Assembly (NCBI GenBank): GCA_903864435.1
Contig: CAIPFY010000130.1
Coordinates: forward strand, 1 to 48,892
Length of the DNA stretch: 48,892 nucleotides
Origin: an uncultured Chloroflexota bacterium
GTDB taxonomy: Bacteria; Chloroflexota; Anaerolineae; Aggregatilineales; Phototrophicaceae
Reading direction: 5' to 3'
Positions 42,248 through 48,892 of the stretch are shown piece by piece (position 1 is the stretch's first letter; the number at the start of each line of letters is the position of its first letter). The notes below the pieces were generated by a model. The model did no database searches. It had not been told where the DNA came from and saw only the letters and a program-made list of their open reading frames with translations. A program made the translations under genes and the position numbers.

Positions 42248-43426
42248 ATGACAATCATCCTGTTCGGGAGTGTGCTGGCGCTGCTGTGGGTGTGCGGCGC
42301 GGTGCTGGCCATCACGCCACACAAAGGCTGCTTGCCGCAACTGGCGCGGTGGGCGGCGGTCATTCTGTCGGTGATCGTCCCGCTATACCTGATGCGCCCC
42401 GAAAAACCGTCGCTCATCAGCGTGCTACCGCTGGCGGCGAGTGCAGTGGTGCTGTCGTTCGCAGTCACGATAGCCACCGCCGGATGGCGAAGCCTATTCT
42501 CGGCGAGGCAACCCGACACCGATGACGAAGTGAGACAGCGTGTTGATCTGTCGCTGTTCAACCCATTCGAGTCCAGTAGCGGCAAATCCTCAAGCCGTTC
42601 AAGTCGCAGCTCATCGGATACGATGGATACGCTCCTCATCATCATCGTGCTGGTGGTCTTTGGCGCGTTGTTCTGGGTCGGCCTACAAATCGCCCTGCTT
42701 GTGATTCGCCTGCTGCCGCGTCCGGCGGGGTTGGGGCGCTTGGCAGGGGCGGTGGTAACGCTGGCACTGACTCTGGCGGCGACAGGCGGGACAATGGTGA
42801 TTATGTCAACAGTGGCCGCTGCGCCGAACGCGCAGGCGGTGGCCTTAAGCGATCAGCCGCTAAGTGCTTCGACCAGCATTCCGCCCACGCCAACGGTGGA
42901 AATCCCCCTGTTGCCCGACCTATACCCCGCCCATCTGCGAACCGATTTGAATGCGGCATGGGACGCGGTGGAAAAGCCAGCGACGTGGTTGGGCTGGCAG
43001 ATGCGAGTCACGCCGCCTTTCCCGGAGGTGTGGCCTCCGACCCGCAGCAGCAAGTGGGTGGTATACGTGTACGCGACGGCGCAGGAGAAAGAGCTGGCGG
43101 ACGGGGTGCGCGTGGCGAACGCTTGGGCGCTGCTGCGGCTCTCCGAAGGCGGCAAGTCCGGCACGCTGGAGATATTGAGCGACGCGCTCGAACCGGCTGG
43201 CATACAGGGGGTGTTCCCGCTGTCTCCTGTTCAGCGTGCCGTCCTGAATGTCAGGGATCAGGTGATCGAGATCATGCTGGCGTTAGAGGCATTCCCCACT
43301 GAAGCGCAGGCCGCCGCCGCGCAGTTGTACTACCGCGCATGGCTTCAGACCAACGGCGCGGTGCTGGAAGCCATGCCCGCCAACGAAGCACAGTCGGCCT
43401 TCATCGAATGGGCGCAAACGGAGTGA
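42248..43426 (+). CDS. Membrane protein of unknown function
   Basis: 392 residues; GGAGG nine bases before ATG 42248. Membrane helices at about 2-22, 32-48, 55-76, then a cytoplasmic loop with a Ser-rich basic run (SSSGKSSSRSSRSSSD), helices at about 127-150 and 165-190, and an extracytoplasmic C-terminal domain of about 190 residues starting after a PPTPTVE linker. That domain has WKVVYVYATAQEKELADG-like helix/strand content but no motif I recognise. The Ser run could be a phosphorylation target, which is speculative. Confidence 0.6.
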   Translation: MTIILFGSVLALLWVCGAVLAITPHKGCLPQLARWAAVILSVIVPLYLMRPEKPSLISVLPLAASAVVLSFAVTIATAGWRSLFSARQPDTDDEVRQRVDLSLFNPFESSSGKSSSRSSRSSSDTMDTLLIIIVLVVFGALFWVGLQIALLVIRLLPRPAGLGRLAGAVVTLALTLAATGGTMVIMSTVAAAPNAQAVALSDQPLSASTSIPPTPTVEIPLLPDLYPAHLRTDLNAAWDAVEKPATWLGWQMRVTPPFPEVWPPTRSSKWVVYVYATAQEKELADGVRVANAWALLRLSEGGKSGTLEILSDALEPAGIQGVFPLSPVQRAVLNVRDQVIEIMLALEAFPTEAQAAAAQLYYRAWLQTNGAVLEAMPANEAQSAFIEWAQTE

Positions 43427-43454
43427 GAAACGCAGATCGAGTCTAGGCACAATC

Positions 43455-43530
43455 GGACGTGTTCCCCGTAGGGACACGATTTTGGGCGGGAAACGGGCGA
43501 ACACGGCTCGCGCCGTGTCCCTACGGAAGC
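43455..43530. repeat. Intergenic palindromic element
   Basis: Arms CCGTAGGGACACG (43466-43478) and CGTGTCCCTACGG (43514-43526) are perfect inverse complements. The left arm is within a GTGTTCCC/GGGACAC hairpin and the right follows the palindrome ACACGGC-TCGC-GCCGTGT. This motif is distinct from the CCTCACCC family. Confidence 0.75.
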
Positions 43531-43565
43531 ATTGTCTTTTTGTAGCGGGGAAAGGTGTATTGAGA

Positions 43566-44015
43566 ATGGATCATATCAACGCCTATATCATTTCGATGCT
43601 GTCCCACTTCCTCGTGATGTTCTTGCAGCAGCACCCGCTAGGCTATGCCCTGACCAAAGCGCGTTACCGGTTGCCCGATGGAACGAGCGACTTCATCCCC
43701 GATCTGTCGTTCGTGGTGCGAGAACGCGCTCCGCTGGTCAGCAGCGGGCCAGCCCTGTATATGCCCGATCTGGTGGTGGAAGTGCAGTCGGACGGTCAGA
43801 GTGACCGTTTTATGCTGGATAAGGCGCTGCTGATGCTGGCGCAGGGTAGCCGCATGGTGTGGCTCATCTACCCGAAACGGCAGCTCGTCGAAGTGCTGAC
43901 CGCAACCGATCGTCAATTCCTGATGCTGCCGGACACGCTGGAAGGGGGAACGGTACTGCCCGATTTTCATGTGCCGGTGCGCGACCTGTTCCCCCCGGAA
44001 GGCACATTCGCCTAA
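43566..44015 (+). CDS. Uma2 family (DUF820) putative endonuclease
   Basis: 149 residues from ATG 43566; a TTG at 43560 is a possible start two codons earlier with AAGG just upstream. The PD-(D/E)XK-like core reads YMPDLVVEVQSDGQSD, then DKALLMLAQGSRMVWLIYPK, typical of Uma2 proteins. Shorter than the usual 180-200 residues, lacking part of the N-terminal helix. Members are abundant in Chloroflexota and cyanobacteria and their substrates are unknown. The stop overlaps that of the convergent gene by four bases. Confidence 0.8.
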   Translation: MDHINAYIISMLSHFLVMFLQQHPLGYALTKARYRLPDGTSDFIPDLSFVVRERAPLVSSGPALYMPDLVVEVQSDGQSDRFMLDKALLMLAQGSRMVWLIYPKRQLVEVLTATDRQFLMLPDTLEGGTVLPDFHVPVRDLFPPEGTFA

Positions 44016-44815
44016 TCCGCGAACGCCTCGATCAACGGTCGCCCCTGCCATTCGCTCGGCGCGTCGAATCCCATCAGGTGCGCCACCGTAGGCGCGACAT
44101 CCAGCAGGCTAAACGGCGTGCGGACGGCGTGACCGGCGCGGATGCGCGTTCCGTGCAGGATGAACGGGATGAGCATGTCCTCCGGCATGTCCGTCCCGTG
44201 ATCGGTGTCGTGACCGCCATGATCGGCCAGCACCAGCACATGATAATCCTCGCGCAGGCCAGCCTGTTCCAGCCGCGCCAACACCTGCCCAACCGCGCTA
44301 TCGTTGCGCTCAATCGCGCCGATGTACTCCGGCGACATCCAGCCGTATAGATGCCCGTGAATATCCACATCGCCCATATACAGCACCATCAAATCAGGCT
44401 GTTCGCTAACCAGATAGTCAGCGGCAGCCAGTGCAACGGGCGTATCGTTGTCGTCGCCATAATCGGCGAAACGGTAATGCGTGGCACGCATGTTGCCGGG
44501 GTGGTTCAGGTCGCGCAGTTGCTCCCACGAGTAGAACATGGCGCAGTGTTTGCCCACCTGCGCCGCCGCGTCTATGAAACTGGGGAAGCGGAGCGCCAGC
44601 GAGTTGAAGTCGTTGTCTATCACGCCATGCACATCCGGCAAGACGCTGCGAAACATGGTGTTGTGGCAGGGGAGCGTGATGCTAGGCATAACCGAACGCC
44701 CTTGCCATGTGACTGCGCCGCCCTGCCAGAGCGCATCCAGCGCGGGCGTGTTGGCCTGTTGCAGCGCGTCCGGGCGGCAGCCATCGAGAATAACGAACAG
44801 GAGTTTAGGGGTCAT
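44012..44815 (-). CDS. Alkaline-phosphatase-superfamily phosphodiesterase
   Basis: 267 residues. Metal and nucleophile motifs in order: LLFVILDGCRPDAL, SVMPSITLPCHNTMF (Thr as nucleophile candidate), MGDVDIHGHLYGW, and VLADHGGHD followed by a late HAMG-like His region replaced by AGHAVRTP and LLDVAPTVAHLMG. This is the type I phosphodiesterase / nucleotide pyrophosphatase branch. No signal peptide, so it is probably cytoplasmic. Confidence 0.85.
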   Translation of the reverse strand: MTPKLLFVILDGCRPDALQQANTPALDALWQGGAVTWQGRSVMPSITLPCHNTMFRSVLPDVHGVIDNDFNSLALRFPSFIDAAAQVGKHCAMFYSWEQLRDLNHPGNMRATHYRFADYGDDNDTPVALAAADYLVSEQPDLMVLYMGDVDIHGHLYGWMSPEYIGAIERNDSAVGQVLARLEQAGLREDYHVLVLADHGGHDTDHGTDMPEDMLIPFILHGTRIRAGHAVRTPFSLLDVAPTVAHLMGFDAPSEWQGRPLIEAFAD

Positions 44816-44902
44816 GGGGCAAACATTTCTCCTTCATGATGAAGTTTCAAACGATAACGGATGAATATGATGCGCCCGTTAAAATGGTTTGAACACATCT
44901 TG

Positions 44903-44932
44903 AACAAAAATGCCCCGCCATGAGCAGGGCAT
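44903..44932 (-). terminator. Terminator of ilvD
   Basis: Minus strand: ATGCCCTGC, loop TCAT, GCGGGGCAT (one T-G pair) then TTTTTG, about 20 bases after the ilvD stop. Confidence 0.85.
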
Positions 44933-44951
44933 CTTAAGACGCTGCGAGGGA

Positions 44952-46658
44952 TTACGGGTTGGTGATCGCGCCGTCGTCCGCCTGCGATGCGGCGCGGGCA
45001 TATTTCGCCATCACGCCGCGTGTGTAGTGCGGGGCGGGCGCTTGCCACGCCGCCTTACGCGCTGCCAGTTCGTCGTCGCTCAGTTCGACGTTGATCGAAC
45101 GCGCATCAATGTCCACATGGATGATGTCGCCTTCCTGAATCAGCCCGATCGGGCCGCCCAGCATGGCTTCCGGCGCGACATGACCGATGCACAGGCCGCG
45201 TGTCGCGCCGGAGAAGCGCCCATCGGTGATGAGCAGCACGTCCGCGCCCAAGCCCTGCCCGGTGATGGCGGCGGTCACGCCCAGCATTTCGCGCATACCG
45301 GGGCCGCCGACTGGCCCTTCATAACGGATGATGACCACATCGCCCGCCACGATCTGACGATGCTGGACGGCCTGCATCGCGTCTTCTTCGCGGTTGAAAA
45401 TGCGCGCCGGCCCATGATGGATGCGCGGTTCCGTCCCCTTCAGCTTGATGACGCTGCCGCGCGGGGCGAGGTTACCCGTCAGGATGTGCAGGCCGCCGTT
45501 GGCGCTGATCGGGTTGGCGAAAGTGTGAATCACTTCCTGATCGGCGGTTTCTTTGGCGGTGGCGGCTTCTTCTGCCAGCGTCTTGCCGGTGCAGGTCATG
45601 GCGCTGCCATCCACATAGCCGCCTTCCACCAACCGCTGCGCGATCAGGCGGATGCCGCCCGCCTTATGCACGTCCAGCGCGGTGTACTTGCCGGTGGGCT
45701 TCAGGTCGCAGATCAACGGCGTATGCTTGTTGATGGCTTCGATGTCCTCCAGCGTCCACGAAATGCCGGCTTCACGGGCGAAGGCCAGCGTGTGCAGCAC
45801 GGCGTTGGTCGAGCCGCCGGTGCAGGCGACGGAGGCCATGCCGTTTTCCAGCGCCTTGCGGGTGACAATCTGGCTGGGGCGAAGGTCGGCTTCGACCATC
45901 TTCAGGATCAATTCGCCAGCGCGATAAGCCACTGCTTCCTTTTCTTTGTCGGCGGCGGGAACATCCGCAAAACCCATCGGGCAAATGCCGATCAGTTCCG
46001 ACAGAGTCGCCATCGTGTTCGCCGTGAATTGACCGCCACATGCGCCGGGGCCGGGGCAGGCCACATCTTCAATCTCTTTGAATTCTTCCTGCGTAATTTT
46101 TCCTGCGGCATACGCGCCGATGGCTTCAAAAACTTCCTGAACGGTAATATCCTTGCCGCGATAATTTCCGGGAGCAATCGAACCGCCGTACAGCATGAAC
46201 GAGGGAATGTCGAGGCGCAGCAGCGCCATAATCGCACCCGGCATGGTCTTGTCGCAGGCGGCGAGGGCGATGATGCCATCGAAATAGTTGGCACGGGCGA
46301 TCAGTTCGATGCTATCCGCGATCATTTCACGGCTGATGAGCGAGGCCTTCATGCCTTCCGTCCCCATCGTGATACCGTCCGAAATGCTGACGGTGTTGAA
46401 TTCCAGCGGCGTGCCACCCGCAGCGCGGATGCCTTCCTTCATCTTGTGCGCCAGCGCCCGCAGATGGAAGTTGCACGGCCCCACTTCCGTCCATGTGTTA
46501 GCGATGCCGATCAGCGGCTTGGCGAGGTCTGCATCGGTCAGGCCGATGGCTTTGAGCATCGAACGGGCAGCAGCGCGATCATCGCCCGCCAGCAGCGTGC
46601 GGCTGCGGGCATTCATGGCGGCGCGAACTTGTTCACGGATTTCAGGCGAGTCGGACAT
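44952..46658 (-). CDS. ilvD: Dihydroxy-acid dehydratase
   Basis: 568 residues from ATG 46658, with GAGGAG six bases upstream; ATG 46661 is one codon earlier. Iron-sulfur and active-site blocks are intact: [45 protein letters not shown], and [16 protein letters not shown] with the base serine. It dehydrates 2,3-dihydroxy-3-methylbutanoate and -valerate in valine, leucine and isoleucine synthesis. No other ilv gene is adjacent. Confidence 0.97.
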   Translation of the reverse strand: MSDSPEIREQVRAAMNARSRTLLAGDDRAAARSMLKAIGLTDADLAKPLIGIANTWTEVGPCNFHLRALAHKMKEGIRAAGGTPLEFNTVSISDGITMGTEGMKASLISREMIADSIELIARANYFDGIIALAACDKTMPGAIMALLRLDIPSFMLYGGSIAPGNYRGKDITVQEVFEAIGAYAAGKITQEEFKEIEDVACPGPGACGGQFTANTMATLSELIGICPMGFADVPAADKEKEAVAYRAGELILKMVEADLRPSQIVTRKALENGMASVACTGGSTNAVLHTLAFAREAGISWTLEDIEAINKHTPLICDLKPTGKYTALDVHKAGGIRLIAQRLVEGGYVDGSAMTCTGKTLAEEAATAKETADQEVIHTFANPISANGGLHILTGNLAPRGSVIKLKGTEPRIHHGPARIFNREEDAMQAVQHRQIVAGDVVIIRYEGPVGGPGMREMLGVTAAITGQGLGADVLLITDGRFSGATRGLCIGHVAPEAMLGGPIGLIQEGDIIHVDIDARSINVELSDDELAARKAAWQAPAPHYTRGVMAKYARAASQADDGAITNP

Positions 46659-46691
46659 CATATTCTCCTCGGTGTGCGGTGTTGGTTGCAA

Positions 46692-46697
46692 ATTATA
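46692..46697 (-). promoter_or_regulatory. Possible -10 box of ilvD
   Basis: Minus strand GTTATAATTT, 33 bases before ATG 46658, within the 70-base gap after the GNAT gene. No clear -35. Confidence 0.35.
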
Positions 46698-46728
46698 ACG
46701 CGAATTGCTGAACTGCCATTAGATCATT

Positions 46729-47193
46729 CTAGCCAGAACCTTCATCTGCGGGATGTGCGTCCCTGTCCCAGCGCATCGTGACGATGCGGAAGCCGAACAA
46801 CCGCCCGAACAACTGCCCCGCGCCGGACTTCAGCTTGAGGGGCATGGGCGCTTGATGCCACGCGATAGGTCGGAAGCCGAAACGGAGATAGATGGCTTCG
46901 TTGTGCTGCTCACACTCCAGATAGACCGGCCCCGGTTCGTCCGCCAGTAACGCCTGTATCAGTGCGCCGCCCACGCCCGTCCCGCGCCGTTCCCGCGCCA
47001 CAACAAGGCTGCCCAGTTCGCGGCATTTGGGATACGGGCGAATCTGCCCGATGCCCACCACCACGCCGGAATCTTCCGCCATCAGGAAATGTGACCAGTG
47101 TAAAGCGGTGGGATCTAAACGCGCTTCTTTTACCCATGCCGCGATCAACCCTTGATCGCCCGCAACAGCCTGCCGAATGGTCATCCCGGACAT
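46729..47193 (-). CDS. GNAT family N-acetyltransferase
   Basis: 154 residues from ATG 47193, with GAGGGG ten bases upstream; a longer frame to 47514 lies antisense in the divergent gene and is rejected. Core MTIRQAVAGDQGLIAAWVKE, ELGSLVVARERRGTGVGGALIQAL (acetyl-CoA loop), YLECEQHNEAIYLRFGFRPI. Substrate unknown. It lies upstream of ilvD on the same strand. Confidence 0.85.
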   Translation of the reverse strand: MSGMTIRQAVAGDQGLIAAWVKEARLDPTALHWSHFLMAEDSGVVVGIGQIRPYPKCRELGSLVVARERRGTGVGGALIQALLADEPGPVYLECEQHNEAIYLRFGFRPIAWHQAPMPLKLKSGAGQLFGRLFGFRIVTMRWDRDAHPADEGSG

Positions 47194-47227
47194 TGCATTC
47201 AACCCCTCAACCGCTATACTTTTGCTC

Positions 47228-48544
47228 ATGTTATTGCGATTATATGCCTTTACCGCTTCACTTGCCCTCGCCGGACTGCTAACGGCCTGTGCGCCATCGG
47301 CTCCCGCCGCGCCGACAGTCATTCCCTTTCCAACGACCACGCCCGGACGCGCCATCGAAGGCGTGCTGCCGACGGTGATCGCCCTGCCGCTGGATGGTGC
47401 GCCGCTGGCGAATCCCGCCACCGCCGTCGCGCTCGCCAGCCGTCCCACCGCCACGCCGGACAGCGGCGCGTGTCCCGCGTCCGCCGCACCCGAACTGCCG
47501 CCGCGCCCCACCACCGCCCGCGAAATGGAAGCCGCGCTGCTGGGCTATCTGACCGCTGGCGGTTCACCGGAGGCGCTGGTGACGGTGCTGCGCGATGACT
47601 GGCAAGTGCTGACCGACGCGAACGCCGCCCGTGTGGATGCCGATTTCACAGGTGAGGGCGTGCCGGATGTGCTGCTGGCGCTGCTCACGCCGGACGAGGG
47701 CGGGACGCTGTTGTTGGCGGGCTGCGTGAACGGGGTGTATGCGCCGCTGTACGAGTCGCTAACGGGCGCGACCCCACCGCAGATCATTCAAGCTGGCGAT
47801 TTCAACTTTGATGGTCGCGCCGATGTGCTGTTCGCCACGCCGGTGTGCAGCGGCGATCCCGAATCGTGCAGTTACCGCACCCAACTGGTCGGCTGGCGTG
47901 CCGATGCCGGACGCATCGTCAGCCTGATGAACGCGGCGCTGGCAACGACGAACCTGCCCTCCGCGACGGATATAGACAATGACCGTGTGCTAGAAATCGT
48001 GGTGCGGTTGACGGACGAAGGCGATGCCGACAGCGGCCCGTTGCGCACCGGCGTGAATATCTACGATTGGAACGGCACGGCCTACGTGCTGTCCATCGTG
48101 CAGTTAGACCCGCCGCGCTTCTTGATTCAGGTGGTGCAGGAAGCAGACCGCGCCCTGAACCGCATGGATGCCGAACAAGCCATCTCGCTCTACAATCTCA
48201 GCCTGACCGATAACAGCCTGCGGGCGTGGCAGAATGATGATTCGATCACGCTGCGGAGTTATGCCTATTATCGGCTGTTGCTGGCTTATGCTTATACCGA
48301 TGATGACCGCCTGCTCGCCGCTTATCAGGCTTCGCAGTCCGCTTTTCCCGATCCGGCGGCGGCACCGGTGTATGCGTCGCTGGTCAGTACGTTCTGGAAC
48401 GCTTGGCAGGTGACAAACAACCTGCACAGCGCCTGTGTGGAAGTGGCGGCGGCGGTGGCTGCGCGGCCTGAAGCGGTGGGGCTGCTGAACCGCTACGGCA
48501 CGCGAGGAGCCATCGTCACCGCGCCCGATGTGTGTCCGTTCTAA
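47228..48544 (+). CDS. Lipoprotein with FG-GAP-like calcium repeats
   Basis: 438 residues from ATG 47228. The lipobox LLTAC puts the acylated Cys at 21. A Pro/Thr-rich stretch follows, then repeats with the D-x-[DN]-x-D/E-G Ca-loop pattern of FG-GAP/VCBS propeller blades: DADFTGEGVPDVLLAL, GDFNFDGRADVLFAT, DIDNDRVLEIVVRL. The C-terminal 120 residues are helical (RALNRMDAEQAISLYN, TPR-like). It would sit on the outer face of the membrane. Starts of this gene and the divergent GNAT are 34 bases apart. Confidence 0.75.
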   Translation: MLLRLYAFTASLALAGLLTACAPSAPAAPTVIPFPTTTPGRAIEGVLPTVIALPLDGAPLANPATAVALASRPTATPDSGACPASAAPELPPRPTTAREMEAALLGYLTAGGSPEALVTVLRDDWQVLTDANAARVDADFTGEGVPDVLLALLTPDEGGTLLLAGCVNGVYAPLYESLTGATPPQIIQAGDFNFDGRADVLFATPVCSGDPESCSYRTQLVGWRADAGRIVSLMNAALATTNLPSATDIDNDRVLEIVVRLTDEGDADSGPLRTGVNIYDWNGTAYVLSIVQLDPPRFLIQVVQEADRALNRMDAEQAISLYNLSLTDNSLRAWQNDDSITLRSYAYYRLLLAYAYTDDDRLLAAYQASQSAFPDPAAAPVYASLVSTFWNAWQVTNNLHSACVEVAAAVAARPEAVGLLNRYGTRGAIVTAPDVCPF

Positions 48545-48547
48545 CGG

Positions 48548-48567
48548 GGCCTGAATACGGACAGGCC
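48548..48567 (+). other. Hairpin after the lipoprotein gene
   Basis: Stem GGCCTG / CAGGCC with an 8-base loop four bases after the stop; no T run. Confidence 0.35.
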
Positions 48568-48600
48568 GCCGCTTAACCAATAATCGAGGATTGTTGAATC

Positions 48601-48892
48601 ATGTCTGATTTGTTGAGTTATTACCAAGGCCGTCAGCAGGAAATGGTGGACTTTTTGACCTCACTGGTCAATTTTGAGACTCCCACCACCGACAAGGCGC
48701 TGGTAGACAAACTGGGCGCTTTCATGGAAGGTCAGTTCCGTGAATTGGGCGCACAGGTGACGCGCTTCCCGCAGGAAAAAGTGGGCGATTTCCTGCTGGC
48801 AAAATGGAACGCCGACGCCCCCGGCAAGCCGCTGATGTTCCTCATTCATATTGATACCGTCTGGCCGCAGGGGACGCTGGCAGAGCGTCCGG
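48601..48892 (+). CDS. M20 family peptidase (CPG2-like), cut by right edge
   Basis: 97 residues are visible. Start LLSYYQGRQQEMVDFLTSLV and the first metal motif LIHIDTVWPQGTL (H-x-D) match glutamate carboxypeptidase (CPG2)-type M20 enzymes rather than the ArgE/DapE-like one at 22774. The remainder is outside the window. Confidence 0.8.
   Translation, partial: MSDLLSYYQGRQQEMVDFLTSLVNFETPTTDKALVDKLGAFMEGQFRELGAQVTRFPQEKVGDFLLAKWNADAPGKPLMFLIHIDTVWPQGTLAERP

Noticed and set aside
44910-46781. 623-residue plus-strand ORF opposite ilvD
   Set aside because: IlvD motifs on the minus strand are complete. The antisense product has no recognisable domain and runs across the terminator and ilvD start region.
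46729-47514. Extended 261-residue version of the GNAT gene
   Set aside because: The extra N-terminal part lies antisense inside the lipoprotein gene. A ribosome site (GAGGGG) supports ATG 47193 instead.

Overview
The window is GC-rich bacterial chromosome with dense protein-coding on both strands. I saw no rRNA, tRNA, CRISPR array, transposase or phage gene. The gene content points to a member of the Chloroflexota, probably an Anaerolineae-like lineage. The grounds are a DUF4388 protein beside an MglA/Ras-like GTPase, a TIR-WD40-PPC giant, Pro/Thr-rich linkers in exported proteins, a ClpC of Gram-positive type, a PucC-like MFS carrier and a Uma2 nuclease. This assignment is inference from family distribution and no marker gene proves it.

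Layout. 1-5.4 kb: an MmeI-like restriction-modification gene cut by the left edge, a transglutaminase membrane protein translationally coupled to an exported M15-type peptidase, and a 39-residue peptide with a double-glycine leader motif. 5.5-9.8 kb: a 1106-residue TIR / transmembrane / 14 WD40 / PPC protein, divergent from a nucleoside deoxyribosyltransferase-like gene and a small protein with a paralogue at 17.5 kb. 9.9-13 kb: an esterase, an AAC(6')-like acetyltransferase and a polytopic membrane protein. 13-19 kb: an acyl-ACP reductase homologue with a universal stress protein, an M42 aminopeptidase, a sugar-nucleotide SDR overlapping a pentapeptide-repeat gene, and a tandem hotdog thioesterase. 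19-28.4 kb: mostly housekeeping (nitroreductase, RidA, two phosphatases, a TIGR01777 SDR, an M20 peptidase, a GlsB-like protein, BioY, XseA/XseB, a PucC-like MFS). 28.4-35.6 kb: a GH5-like secreted protein, ClpC, a GT4 glycosyltransferase, a Fur/Zur regulator and a divergent ZnuA with tandem operators between them. 35.6-38 kb: a DUF4388-GTPase-hydrolase operon behind a near-consensus promoter. 38.2-42.1 kb: a protease-fold gene with degenerate catalytic sites and zinc ribbons, broken by one in-frame amber codon, then a YbjN-like gene and a HAMP-less chemoreceptor. 42.2-48.9 kb: an unknown membrane protein, Uma2, an alkaline-phosphatase-fold enzyme, IlvD, a GNAT, a propeller-like lipoprotein and the start of an M20 peptidase.

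At least seven intergenic spacers carry GC-rich inverted-repeat elements ending in CCTCA(C/T)CCC / GGGTGAGG. Two of them also share the core GCCTGTTACTACGG in opposite orientations. They look like a dispersed non-coding repeat family. An eighth spacer (about 43.46-43.53 kb) holds an unrelated palindromic element built on CCGTAGGGACACG.

The most interesting items are the receptor-like TIR protein with its nucleotide-enzyme neighbour, the orphan double-glycine peptide, the amber-interrupted pseudoprotease with zinc ribbons, the tandem Fur/Zur operators serving an orphan ZnuA, and the repeat family. All functional calls come from reading motifs by eye; no database search was run.
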